The notes under the pieces are model-generated. The model was not told the DNA's origin. It saw only the letters and a list, made by a program, of their open reading frames with translations, and searched no databases. Shown in pieces: positions 17,626 to 27,339 of a stretch of 64,000 nt of DNA; within the stretch, counting starts at the first letter, position 1, and every line of letters begins with the position of its first letter. This DNA comes from Burkholderia cenocepacia. Lineage in GTDB: Bacteria > Pseudomonadota > Gammaproteobacteria > Burkholderiales > Burkholderiaceae. The stretch covers positions 992,001 through 1,056,000 of the forward strand of contig NZ_UAQZ01000001.1 in the NCBI RefSeq assembly GCF_900446215.1. Reading direction: 5' to 3'. The translations under genes were made by a program, and so were the position numbers.

Positions 17626-20328
17626 TCACTGCGACGAGTCGGTCACGCCCGCGGTCGGCCCCCGCATCGACATCACGTAGCGATGCTCCAGCAGCTTGCG
17701 CACGCGGGCCTGCTTTCGCAGCGACTCCGGCAACGCATCCGGCCCGGCCACTTCGCAGCGCACCTTGCCGACCATCATCAGCACGTCCTGCTGGCGCTTC
17801 ACGTGCAGCGGGCAACGCATCAGCGTCGGACCATCCACGACGAACAATTCGTTTTCCTTATGGTCAAGTTCAGCAATAAAGCCGCCCTGACTGTCGATCA
17901 ACGGCATCGCGCCGTTGAGAATCACGCTGTCCGAGAGCGGCATGCCGCCTTTCGAGAATGCCTGGCCGACATAGGTGTACGTCACCTTGGCGTCGACGTC
18001 GCGCAGCGCGAGTTGCCCCGGCACCATGAACAGCGTGCGCTTGCCGAGCCCCTCGGTCACGCTCGTTGCACCTGCTGAAGCATGCGCGCCCGCGTCGCTC
18101 ACTTCGGTCGTCACCGGCGTGAAGGCCGACACCGGCAGCAGTGCGCGCTGCCCGAACCCGACCTTGATACGCGCGCTCGAATCGCTGCGCACCTCGGCCG
18201 CCATGCCCTTCGCATCGTCGCGCTTGCCCACCCTGACGGCGAAGCCCGCGAGCGGATCCGACTGCGACGCGGACGCGCCGAGGAACACGCCCTGTCGCGC
18301 CACCGCGAACGACGACGAATAGCTCGCCGTCACCGACGGATTGTTGCCTCCGCTGTCGCGGCTGTAGCTGTTCGCGACCGACCCAGTGACGTCGCCGTAG
18401 CGACCCTTCCAGCGGCCCTGCACGGTTCCCGTCAGGCTGTCGGTTCCATATCCCGACAGGCCGAGCGCGACTTCGCGGTAAGTGTCGCCCTGCCAGTTCC
18501 AGTTGCGGTCGAGCGTGTAGTTCGTCGTCGTGCTGTTGCGGTCCGTGCGCACGTCGACGCCCGCCGACGTATACGCGGACGCGCTTCCGGGCCGCATCGC
18601 GGGCTCGGCCATCGACAGCGTCACGCCGACATAGCCGCCGTACTCGCTGCGGGCGCCGGTGTTGCGGTTCGCATACGCGCCGATGCGCAGGTTCGCGCTG
18701 ATCTTGCGCAACGTGACGGATCGCGACAGCGACGCCTGCAGCGCGCGCGACACCTGGTCTCCGTGACGGAACACGGGCGTTGCCCATGGACGGTCCGGTG
18801 TGTCGGGCTGCCAGTCCTGCGCGCGCCCGACGCTCTTGTTGTACGTGTAGCCGAGCATTGCCGACCAGCTGCCGAGCGGAAACGACACGGTCGCGTTCAG
18901 CATGTCATAACAGCCAATGTCGCGATACGACACGGCCGGGCCATTGCACGCCGCGCCGCGCATCTGGTAGCGGTACACGCTCCACGACACGCCGTCGGCG
19001 ATCGAAATCTGCTGCGTGTTGCCGCGCGACCCGTCGTTCCCGACGAAGAACGAACCGCCGGCGGACAGCACACCCAGCGGAAACGCATGGCGCCACTCCA
19101 GCGCCGTTTCGTTGTACACGTGCTGGCCGACACTCGCGATGCCGCTCGTCAGTGCCATTTCCCGCAACAGCGGAATCCGCACACCGGCTGCCGCGGCCAT
19201 GCCGTCGGGTGCATCTCGGTCGGACGGTCGGCCTGCCTGCGCGAACCATTGCGCGGTGCGCGAATTGATGCCGCCGCCGGTCTTCGTGAACGGCGTCGTC
19301 TGCGTGCGCACCTGCACGCCGTTCTCGAACACGCGCAGCGTCAGCGGATAGGTGCCTTCCGGAAAGCGCGACGTATCGAGCGCATTGACGCCGGCCTTCA
19401 TGTAGATCGTGCCCAGCAGCTCCTGCCCGCGATACGCATCGATGCGCGAATCGCGCGGCAACAGCAGCGTGACGGGCGTGCCTTGCTGCGCGACTTCCGG
19501 ATTCACATAAGCCAGCGTCGTACCCACGCGCACACCGTCGAGCGTGCCGACCGGCAGCATCGTGAATCCGAAGTTGCCGCCGAGCGCGCTCGCGAGGTTG
19601 CGGTTGTCCATCCGGCCGGCCTGCGCGTAGTGCTCGGTGCCGAGATCGTGGCGGTAATAGAGATCCTGAAGCTGGACATGGCTATCCGATCCCCTCGAAT
19701 AGCCCGTATGGGAAAAATTCCAGTTCCCGCCGATAAAGCTCTTCGGCGTGATGCCGAGCGCCCCCGTGCCGGACACGGACACGCTTTCGTAGCCGCGCCC
19801 GCCCGACAGGTTGATCGTCTGCTGATGGATGAGGGCGTTTTCCGTCAGCGGCGACGGCTCGCGAAACCGCTGGTCGCGTTCTTCGGTGCTCACCCAATCG
19901 CGCGACAGGAACAACTCGATGTTCCCTTCGCCTTCGTCGTAGATCACGGCCGCGCTGTCGGTATCGACATACCCGCAACCGTTCACGCCCGCCTGCCCCG
20001 CGCAAGCCAGGTTGCCGTTGCGCGCCATCGACTTCGACAGCGCGTCGCCGATCGTAGACGCGTCCGTCGTCGGTTTCACCTGAGAGCCGAGCGCCTGCAA
20101 CAGCCGCGCGGGATCCTCGAAACGCACCGCGTCAGGCGTCACGAATACGCGAAACAAGCCGAGCGGCTTGCCGAGAAAATTGACGTTGATGCGTTCGTCA
20201 TGCCCCGTCATGATGTCCTCGAAGCCCGGCGGCACGGCCGAAGCGGCCTGAGCGACGGACGCGATGTCCATCACATACAGAGCGCTCAGGCATGCGACAA
20301 CGGTCTTCTTGAGGTCGAATGGAATCAT
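17626..20328 (-). CDS. cblC: CblC-like outer-membrane usher (CS1/TcfC class)
   Basis: A 900-aa outer-membrane usher with signal peptide (to about VAQAAS). The N-terminal domain includes PPGFEDIMTGHDERINVNFLG and a VTPDAVRFEDP motif, followed by a long beta-barrel with alternating aromatic strands and C-terminal E-set-like segments. It belongs to the alternate chaperone-usher (CS1/CooC/TcfC) group, not the PapC group. It secretes and polymerises the CblA major and CblD minor pilins. No strong ribosome-binding site precedes the ATG, and an intrinsic terminator lies between it and cblA, so its expression should be much lower than the pilin's. Confidence 0.9.
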   Translation of the reverse strand: MIPFDLKKTVVACLSALYVMDIASVAQAASAVPPGFEDIMTGHDERINVNFLGKPLGLFRVFVTPDAVRFEDPARLLQALGSQVKPTTDASTIGDALSKSMARNGNLACAGQAGVNGCGYVDTDSAAVIYDEGEGNIELFLSRDWVSTEERDQRFREPSPLTENALIHQQTINLSGGRGYESVSVSGTGALGITPKSFIGGNWNFSHTGYSRGSDSHVQLQDLYYRHDLGTEHYAQAGRMDNRNLASALGGNFGFTMLPVGTLDGVRVGTTLAYVNPEVAQQGTPVTLLLPRDSRIDAYRGQELLGTIYMKAGVNALDTSRFPEGTYPLTLRVFENGVQVRTQTTPFTKTGGGINSRTAQWFAQAGRPSDRDAPDGMAAAAGVRIPLLREMALTSGIASVGQHVYNETALEWRHAFPLGVLSAGGSFFVGNDGSRGNTQQISIADGVSWSVYRYQMRGAACNGPAVSYRDIGCYDMLNATVSFPLGSWSAMLGYTYNKSVGRAQDWQPDTPDRPWATPVFRHGDQVSRALQASLSRSVTLRKISANLRIGAYANRNTGARSEYGGYVGVTLSMAEPAMRPGSASAYTSAGVDVRTDRNSTTTNYTLDRNWNWQGDTYREVALGLSGYGTDSLTGTVQGRWKGRYGDVTGSVANSYSRDSGGNNPSVTASYSSSFAVARQGVFLGASASQSDPLAGFAVRVGKRDDAKGMAAEVRSDSSARIKVGFGQRALLPVSAFTPVTTEVSDAGAHASAGATSVTEGLGKRTLFMVPGQLALRDVDAKVTYTYVGQAFSKGGMPLSDSVILNGAMPLIDSQGGFIAELDHKENELFVVDGPTLMRCPLHVKRQQDVLMMVGKVRCEVAGPDALPESLRKQARVRKLLEHRYVMSMRGPTAGVTDSSQ

Positions 20329-20362
20329 GCAGGAATAGGGAATGGTTTTTCAGGAGTGCTAC

Positions 20363-20393
20363 AAAAAACAGGGCGCGCCATTCAGGCGCGCCC
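20363..20393 (-). terminator. Intrinsic terminator between cblA and cblC
   Basis: On the minus strand a perfect 9-bp GC stem (20385-20393 with 20371-20379, loop of five) is followed by TG and six T (20363-20368). It lies 21 bp after the cblA stop and 35 bp before the cblC start. It should release most transcripts after the pilin gene and let a minority reach usher and tip genes. Confidence 0.88.
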
Positions 20394-20413
20394 CGTCGAT
20401 ACTGCGGAGGGGC

Positions 20414-20914
20414 TTAGCTACCCGAAGCCGCGCTCTGCGTGACGATCACGCTGACGAGGCCCTGGTAGCTGCCGGACGCCGTGACGGCTTCGACCTTCTT
20501 CTGACCGATCGACAGCGCCAGCACGTTCGAACCTTGTGCCAGTTCGCCGGGGAAGAGCTCTGCGGTCTTCAGCGTCGCGGCCGTGGTGGTCAGCTCGGTT
20601 TCGCCAAGCTTGACCGACAGCGGAATTTCCGCCGCGCCCGGGCTCGTCTGGTTCTTCAAAGCCGGGGCAGTCGCGAGGCGGATCTGCAGATCCTTTGCCT
20701 TGTCGTTCGTGAAGATCTTCGTGTTCACTACAGCTGCCTGAAGACCCGTACCCGGCAGATATTGCATCTGCATGGTCGTCGGCAGTGCCGAGCCGTCCGC
20801 CGACAGCATTTCGAGCGTCGTGTCGACGTTGGCGGTGACGGTAATGTCCTTCTGGACGGCGTAAGCCGACATCGACATCAGAGCAGCAGCAGCGATCGGA
20901 ACGTATTTCAGCAT
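20414..20914 (-). CDS. cblA: Major cable pilin, CS1-type fimbrial subunit
   Basis: A 166-aa exported subunit. The signal peptide MLKYVPIAAAALMSMSAYA is followed by a mature start VQKDITVTANVDTTLEML, the hallmark of CS1-family pilins (compare V-E-K-x-I-T-V-T-A-x-V-D). No cysteines occur, as expected for CS1 pilins, unlike type 1/Pap subunits. It is the main structural protein of cable pili, which bind mucin and cytokeratin in B. cenocepacia. It starts 3 nt after the chaperone stop, with AGAAGGAC inside the chaperone's last codons, so translation is coupled. It is followed by a strong terminator. Confidence 0.9.
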   Translation of the reverse strand: MLKYVPIAAAALMSMSAYAVQKDITVTANVDTTLEMLSADGSALPTTMQMQYLPGTGLQAAVVNTKIFTNDKAKDLQIRLATAPALKNQTSPGAAEIPLSVKLGETELTTTAATLKTAELFPGELAQGSNVLALSIGQKKVEAVTASGSYQGLVSVIVTQSAASGS

Positions 20915-20917
20915 GGG

Positions 20918-21739
20918 TTAGTCCTTCTGGTTGGTTGAAACAATGGTATGGCCCGTCCGGGTCTCGTTATTCGCGCTCGGCGCGTTCATCGCGTCGACGG
21001 AATGCGTGCGCACAACCTTCTGCTGCACATCTGCCATTCCCCCCACTCGATATCGAATTCGCACATAAGGTGCGGAATGCAGCCCCTCCAGCCCGAAGTG
21101 CTGGTCCGGGTAGACACTGCGGTCGAATTTCGTCCACTGGCATGACGAATCGTCCTGCGCGGACTGGCAGGTGCCCGCTTCGAGCAAGCCGATCCGCACG
21201 TTGCCGGTATTGGTCAGCGTGCCGTTCGACACGTCGAAATCGGGCACGGGCGTCTTCGGCAGCACACGGACAAGCGGGGCCCAGACGAGGCTGAAGTTGA
21301 CCCTGCCAGACACGTCGTCCGTCGCCGCGGATTCGTCGTCGGACGGCGCCGCCACCGGCTGCAGGTAGACGCGATACAGCACCTCCTTCTGCGGCACGCC
21401 GAGCGGAATCACCCGCACGAGCCGCGTGCCGCCGGCCGGCAGCGCGAATTTCGCCGGCGAGATCACGATCGCGTCATCGCCGGAATTCATGCTGGCCTGC
21501 TCGCGCTCGTGATCCGTTGCCGGATCGATCACGCGCTTCGCGATTGCCTTCACGTATTGCGTCGCATCGGATTTCGAATAGATGCGCAACTCCGCGGCAG
21601 ACTCCTTGCCGGCCCCGATCGACGCCGCCATCGGATAGACCAGCATGTTCGCGCTGGCGATGGACGAGGCAAGCGACATCGCGATTGCGGCAAGCGACAT
21701 CCGGTGAGTACGGTGCTTTCTGTTAAAAATAATTTGCAT
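20918..21739 (-). CDS. cblB: CblB-like periplasmic pilus chaperone
   Basis: A 273-aa exported protein with signal peptide MQIIFNRKHRTHRMSLAAIAMSLASSIASA. The first immunoglobulin-like domain shows the LVYPMAASIGAG start, conserved SPAKFALPAGGTRLVRVIPL (the donor-strand/edge region near residue 95) and EVLYRVYLQPV. This fits the CS1-class (CooB/CblB) chaperone that carries pilins to the usher. A basic C-terminal extension with a single CxxxxxxxC pair is visible. It is first in the pilus operon, and only weak ribosome-binding similarity (GATAAG) precedes it; the leader is AT-rich. Confidence 0.88.
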   Translation of the reverse strand: MQIIFNRKHRTHRMSLAAIAMSLASSIASANMLVYPMAASIGAGKESAAELRIYSKSDATQYVKAIAKRVIDPATDHEREQASMNSGDDAIVISPAKFALPAGGTRLVRVIPLGVPQKEVLYRVYLQPVAAPSDDESAATDDVSGRVNFSLVWAPLVRVLPKTPVPDFDVSNGTLTNTGNVRIGLLEAGTCQSAQDDSSCQWTKFDRSVYPDQHFGLEGLHSAPYVRIRYRVGGMADVQQKVVRTHSVDAMNAPSANNETRTGHTIVSTNQKD

Positions 21740-22003
21740 AACTTATCGATATGGAATCCATTTCACGTGTTCGCGGGCAGTCGCACGTCGCTCGGGTCAC
21801 ATTCCGGGCGACTTCCCAATGGCTGGCGACATGCCTGAAATGGCTTAGCCAGCCACTTCCACCGCGGTTACGGCGCGAGTCACGACGCCCTTCGTCGATG
21901 CGGGCTGCACGCTGCAGCCAATCACTCAAGCGCCTGCGGAATCTCCAGCGTTTTGCCTATCCGGTGCACTGCCAAGCACCCCGGCTATCGCAACGCATTG
22001 CTT

Positions 22004-22054
22004 GATTAGGATTTTGACTAATCGATGGGGTTAGGAATATAGGATTCGTCCTAA
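22004..22054 (-). promoter_or_regulatory. AT-rich cbl operon control region with GATTAG/TTAGGA inverted repeats
   Basis: The 638-bp stretch 21740-22377 contains no convincing gene. It holds two inverted repeats: GATTAG (22004-22009) with CTAATC (22018-22023), and TTAGGA (22031-22036) with TCCTAA (22049-22054). The local base composition is much more AT-rich than the surroundings. This is where the pilus promoter and CblR sites are expected, about 270-310 bp before cblB. Confidence 0.5.
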
Positions 22055-22349
22055 ATTTGACGCTTCTGCGCCAATTACCAGGACTAGTTCGCCGATAAAG
22101 GCCTAAACACCCGCGATCCGCATATTGAGAAGAAACACGACGGACTGCAGCCAAAACTCGCTCACGAGAAGTTTCCGCATGGAGCGGCGCACGAGACTCC
22201 GGCTGTGGCCACCGGGTAATCGAGGCGGGATGATGCGCGGGCAGGATGCCGGCGCGCGATGTGGTGTCGGAAGCGCGAGCGAGCGCGCATCCGACGTAAT
22301 GAAACGACCTGTTCGGCACCCATCGTCGTTGGCGTGCCGCACATGACGA

Positions 22350-22369
22350 CGGCGGGCGCTAACCCGCCG
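22350..22369 (-). terminator. Hairpin after aroG
   Basis: CGGCGGG (22350-22356) pairs with CCCGCCG (22363-22369), loop of six, 8 bp beyond the DAHP synthase stop. There is no T-run on the exit side. Confidence 0.5.
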
Positions 22370-22377
22370 CCGTTACC

Positions 22378-23508
<1,131 letters not shown>

Positions 23509-23643
23509 GGTGATTCTCCGGGGGACGTCTGTCTGGAATGATGGGCAGGCTCGATTATGGCACCCGGACGAGGTGGCAGCGGGGTACGGCGACGCAGTGC
23601 GGGCGGCGGCCGCCGCAGTCACGCGACCGACGTCAAACGAGAC

Positions 23644-23672
23644 AAAAAAAGGCGATCCGTAAAAGGGTCGCC
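23644..23672 (-). terminator. Intrinsic terminator after the lipase gene
   Basis: An 8-bp stem (23665-23672 with 23651-23658, one mismatch or wobble, six-base loop) is followed on the minus strand by seven T (23644-23650), 28 bp past the lipase stop. Confidence 0.85.
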
Positions 23673-23700
23673 CGCCGTTCGCCGCGTTGCGCGGCAGCGA

Positions 23701-25017
23701 CTAGTGCAGCGTCTCGGGCGCGAGCGAATTGCTCGGCAGCAGCGACGTCAGCCAGCAATTGTTCGGCGCGGCTTTGCCGTTGAAGCGGTCGTAGAGCCAC
23801 GGCAGCATGCCCGCCACCCACGGCACGATCGCGCCCACGTGTTCGAGCGGATACTCGGTGTACGTGACCGCCGTGCCGCTGGCGCAGAATTTCTGCGCCA
23901 GCGCGCGCACGTCGTACGCGAGCATCACGCCGTCGCCCACCTGGCTGCCGAACGTGCCGTCCAGCGCGCCCGCGGTGCCCTGGCCGATGAACATCGGGAT
24001 CGTCGGCGACGCGGCCAGCCCCGCATTCACCTTGTTCGCATAGGTGACGTACACCGGAATGCTGTTGATGTCGTTCGCGTATTGCGGCTTGAACAGCGTG
24101 CCCCAGCGCAGGCCCGTGTACTTCGGCAGGATGTACGCGAGCGACTGGCTCTGGATATCCTTGAACACGGCGACGCCCGTCTCGCTGAGGTACGGCGTCA
24201 GGTCGAAACCGTAGCCACGCGACAGCCCGGACAGCGCGGCCGCGGCGACGCCACCCCACACGATGCTGCCGTCGACGTAACGCAGGTTGTGCGCCGGATC
24301 GACCAGCACGCCGCCTACCGCCGCGCCGACGAGTTGCCGGTTGACGTCGGGCGCATAGCTCGGCGCGAGTTGCGCGGCCCAGTTGGTCGCGATCGCGCCG
24401 CCGGAATAGCCGATCATCGCAACCTTGCTCGACGGATTCAGCCCGGTCGACGGCGTATTGAGCGCCGCGCGGATCGAATCGAGCGTCGTCATCCCGTATT
24501 CGGGGCCGGCCGCGAAGTCGGCCGTCTGGCCCTCGGTATCGGGCACGATGACGTTGTAGCCGAGCAGCAGCAGCGTCGCCAGCGGAATCGATTCCGCGCT
24601 GTACAGCAACGTGCCGACGTTGATCACCTTGGTCACGTCGCGGTCGCCGGCGATCACCTGCGACGGTTCGTCGTACGGGTTCAGCGAATCGTAGGCCGAC
24701 TGGTACGAGATCGCCCGGCCGTTGCTGACCGGGCTGCGGATCACCGACGTCACGTTGACGACCGGCTGGTTCAGCGCGTTGTGGGTGCGATACAGCAGCT
24801 GCTGCGCGGTCACCGCGGTCGGCATGCCGGCCACGTGATAGGTGACGTTGCGCGTCTTGACCACGGTGCCCGGTGGAACCGATGCCAGCGGCGTGGTGCC
24901 GGTGTATGTGTAGAACGGATCGGAAACGGCCGGTGCGGCGGCGCCGGCCGGCGGTGCGGCGACGGCCAGTGCGGCCGACACCGTGGCCGCGGCCATCATG
25001 AAACGTCTGGAGGACAT
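23701..25017 (-). CDS. Secretory lipase (LIP family), alpha/beta hydrolase
   Basis: A 438-aa exported hydrolase. Signal peptide MSSRRFMMAAATVSAALAVAAPPAGA precedes a mature protein of the secretory-lipase family (PF03583 type). The nucleophile elbow is GYSGGA with S205, preceded by the YNVIVPDTEGQ strand, and the C-terminal catalytic His is probably in PLEHVGAI. YVTYANKVNAG and FIGQGTAGALDGTF supply the acid region. Related enzymes hydrolyse triacylglycerols or short esters outside the cell. It ends at a strong terminator. Its true substrate is unknown; the frame upstream of ATG 25017 is not needed. Confidence 0.85.
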   Translation of the reverse strand: MSSRRFMMAAATVSAALAVAAPPAGAAAPAVSDPFYTYTGTTPLASVPPGTVVKTRNVTYHVAGMPTAVTAQQLLYRTHNALNQPVVNVTSVIRSPVSNGRAISYQSAYDSLNPYDEPSQVIAGDRDVTKVINVGTLLYSAESIPLATLLLLGYNVIVPDTEGQTADFAAGPEYGMTTLDSIRAALNTPSTGLNPSSKVAMIGYSGGAIATNWAAQLAPSYAPDVNRQLVGAAVGGVLVDPAHNLRYVDGSIVWGGVAAAALSGLSRGYGFDLTPYLSETGVAVFKDIQSQSLAYILPKYTGLRWGTLFKPQYANDINSIPVYVTYANKVNAGLAASPTIPMFIGQGTAGALDGTFGSQVGDGVMLAYDVRALAQKFCASGTAVTYTEYPLEHVGAIVPWVAGMLPWLYDRFNGKAAPNNCWLTSLLPSNSLAPETLH

Positions 25018-25420
25018 GGGTGGAGGCCCCTGGGATAACCTGCTGCATCGAAGGAAATTCGGCGGTGTTGCAGACCATCTCGATTGCCGCTTCAACGGCG
25101 TTTCCGTGCCATCGACTGTCTCCTGTAAGTGAATGATCCGGTTTGTTCCGATTCTGTAGTTTGGTAGGACTGCAAAGCTGATTCATTGAAGCACAACGCG
25201 AATGCGTTCGAGATGCGTTTTCGACTGTTTGAAGGTAAACGTCTAAACCGGCTTGCCACGCGAGGCGAGCGCCCCGGCCGTTCGGCCGAATGTTCGCGTT
25301 CGAGCGAAGTACCGTACGATCATGGCTGTCCGATAGCGAAGCGGCCCGTCGTGCCACGTCGGCCACCCCGTGCACCGCTTGCCTGTGACCGATCGTTTCC
25401 CGCTCAACCGACACGCCACG
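25018..25420. other. Intergenic, 403 bp, no gene
   Basis: Divergent spacer between the lipase and the unassigned pair at 25421. It has an AT-richer core at about 25130-25240, where promoters for both sides may lie; no clear hexamer pair or repeat was found. Confidence 0.5.
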
Positions 25421-25975
25421 ATGACCGTCTCCGAACTGCTCCGCGCCATCCGCCAACCCTATGCCGACCTGCTCGCGAGAGCGGCCACGCAACCGGCGAT
25501 CGTCGTCGAACCGGCCTACCGGCGCGCCGACGGCACGCTGGCCACCGAAGGCCCGCTCGCGCTGCCGTGCCGCGCCGACACCATCGCGACCGAGGGCGAG
25601 GTGGCCGGCCAGCCCGCGATGGTCGATTCGGCCACGCAGCTGGATTTCGAGCCGTTCGCCTTCGAACTGGAAACGGCGGCCGTGTCGATCCAGCCGTTCG
25701 TGTGGGACTGGGCCGCGGTCGAAGCCGACGGTCTCGACGAAAGCACCGCGAACGATGCGTTCAAGACGTGGTTCCTCGCGTGGTTCGACGTGGACGACGA
25801 GAACACGCCGGCCGAGGACGGGCTGCACGGCATCGTTCACTACCTGTCGGAACCGGTTCGCACGGAACAGGGCTGGCGCATCCATGCGGATCTCGGTTCC
25901 GCGCCGGAGACGGCCGTCGAGGATCTGCTGTTTCGGCTCGTCGACGCGGGCGCGACGCGGATCAGTGTTGGTTGA
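25421..25975 (+). CDS. Conserved hypothetical protein
   Basis: A 184-aa acidic cytosolic protein I do not recognise. It has no signal peptide or TM segment. It contains repeated Phe/Trp-rich acidic stretches (QLDFEPFAFELETAAVSIQPFVWDW and FKTWFLAWFDVDDEN), and the C-terminal half looks alpha/beta (GIVHYLSEPVR...GWRIHADLG). ATG 25421 was chosen over the upstream start because of length and composition; no strong ribosome-binding site is visible. It sits 28 nt before a secreted protein gene on the same strand, so they are likely cotranscribed. Confidence 0.6.
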   Translation: MTVSELLRAIRQPYADLLARAATQPAIVVEPAYRRADGTLATEGPLALPCRADTIATEGEVAGQPAMVDSATQLDFEPFAFELETAAVSIQPFVWDWAAVEADGLDESTANDAFKTWFLAWFDVDDENTPAEDGLHGIVHYLSEPVRTEQGWRIHADLGSAPETAVEDLLFRLVDAGATRISVG

Positions 25976-26003
25976 TATGCACCTTCATCGTTCCCCCATC
26001 CTC

Positions 26004-27296
26004 ATGAAAACCACCCGGTTATCGCCGTTAATGCGCCCGTTCTTCCGAAGCGCGTGCATCTTGATCGCACTGCACGCGGGCTTTGCGAATGCCGCGCCGC
26101 GCACCGTCTATGAAGGAACGCTGCAAGGCGCCGGCACCGTCGTGATGGAACTCGACGATCGCCCGGCCGCGGACGGCACGATCTCGGGCCGCTATTTCTA
26201 CGCGCAGTTCGGCGTCGATATTCCGCTGCGCGGCAAGCCCGCGCGACTGGTCGAGCCGCTCGTGCGCACGCAATTGCCGGACGATGCGCGCTCCGCGCCG
26301 GAATACAGCGACAAGCCCGATTTCGATCATGGGGCGGCCACCTGGCAGGGCACGCGGGACAAGGACGGCTATCGCGGCCGATGGACCGATGCGCGTTCAG
26401 GCAAGACACGTACCTTCGCGTTGCGCCGCGTGGCGGCATACGATCCCGACGCGGTTGCGCCCGGCTCGGTCGAAGCCGTCACCGCGCTCGTGGCGGGCGG
26501 TGTCGGCAGCGGCATCGCTCGCGGCGCGGACATCGACATGCAGCACGCGCCTTATGCCACGTTGAAGCTCGCCGGGCATGCGCAGCCGGTCGGCCCCGAG
26601 GTTGGCGACGGCACGGTTGCGTACCGGATGTGGCGTGACCCGCGCACGGTGCTCGCGTATCCGCGCCTGAGCCGCCATCCCGACCCGGCCGTGATGGCGC
26701 GCGTCAACCATCTGCTCGAACAGCGGCACTGGCAAATGAGTCTCGCGGCGCTCGAATGCGCGTCGACCCGCTATACCGACGACGGCCCGGCCGCCGGCAC
26801 GCTCGGCAGCTACGACGACGAGCGCGTGACGGTCACGTGGCTGTCGCGTGCGGCACTGGGCATCGTGGAAGCCGGCAGCACGTACTGCGGCGGCGCGCAC
26901 CCGGCCAATCACTACGATCCGGTCACGTTCGACCTGCTGCGCGGTGCGTATCTCGACTGGAATCGCGTGATCGATGCGGCCGCGCCGGCCGACGACCGTG
27001 AATCGGCAACGAGCGCCGCGATGGTGAAGTTCATTGCGCGGCTGCGCGACGAAGCCGCACCGGGCAACCAGCCGACGGACGGCGACGGCGATTCGCTGTC
27101 GTGCGCCGACGTGTTCCCGCAGTATCTGGCGTTCGAACTCGATGCACCGGGCAAGCTGTCGTTCGTCGTATCCGGCATCGGTCACGCAATGGGTGCCTGT
27201 CTCGGCCCGCAGCTCGACGCGCCGTTTGCCGCGCTCAAGCCGATCCTGAGACCGGGCGGCGCGCGCTACCTCGTCCCGGGCGTCAAGCTGAAGTGA
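26004..27296 (+). CDS. Exported protein with a DUF3298/RsiV-like C-terminal region
   Basis: A 430-aa protein with a signal peptide (MKTTRLSPLMRPFFRSACILIALHAGFANA). The N-terminal half has beta-rich repeats (YEGTLQGAGTVVMELDD, GRYFYAQFG). The C-terminal third contains STYCGGAHPANHYDPVTFDLLRG, resembling the GGAHP-N-x-x-P-x-T-F motif of DUF3298/RsiV-type periplasmic domains that bind lysozyme or cell-wall ligands. Assignment is by motif only. A hairpin follows the stop. Function unknown; with the preceding gene it may form a small envelope-related unit. Confidence 0.7.
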   Translation: MKTTRLSPLMRPFFRSACILIALHAGFANAAPRTVYEGTLQGAGTVVMELDDRPAADGTISGRYFYAQFGVDIPLRGKPARLVEPLVRTQLPDDARSAPEYSDKPDFDHGAATWQGTRDKDGYRGRWTDARSGKTRTFALRRVAAYDPDAVAPGSVEAVTALVAGGVGSGIARGADIDMQHAPYATLKLAGHAQPVGPEVGDGTVAYRMWRDPRTVLAYPRLSRHPDPAVMARVNHLLEQRHWQMSLAALECASTRYTDDGPAAGTLGSYDDERVTVTWLSRAALGIVEAGSTYCGGAHPANHYDPVTFDLLRGAYLDWNRVIDAAAPADDRESATSAAMVKFIARLRDEAAPGNQPTDGDGDSLSCADVFPQYLAFELDAPGKLSFVVSGIGHAMGACLGPQLDAPFAALKPILRPGGARYLVPGVKLK

Positions 27297-27300
27297 CGCG

Positions 27301-27318
27301 GCGGTGCGCGCGCACCGC
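27301..27318. terminator. Hairpin between convergent genes
   Basis: GCGGTGCG (27301-27308) pairs with CGCACCGC (27311-27318). It sits between the stops of the exported protein and yceH, and has no T-run. Confidence 0.45.
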
Positions 27319-27339
27319 CGGCACTGCATCAGGAAGCGA

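Noticed and set aside
21957..22342. Small open frames in the cbl-aroG gap
   Set aside because: Several overlapping frames on both strands, none with a ribosome site or recognisable product.
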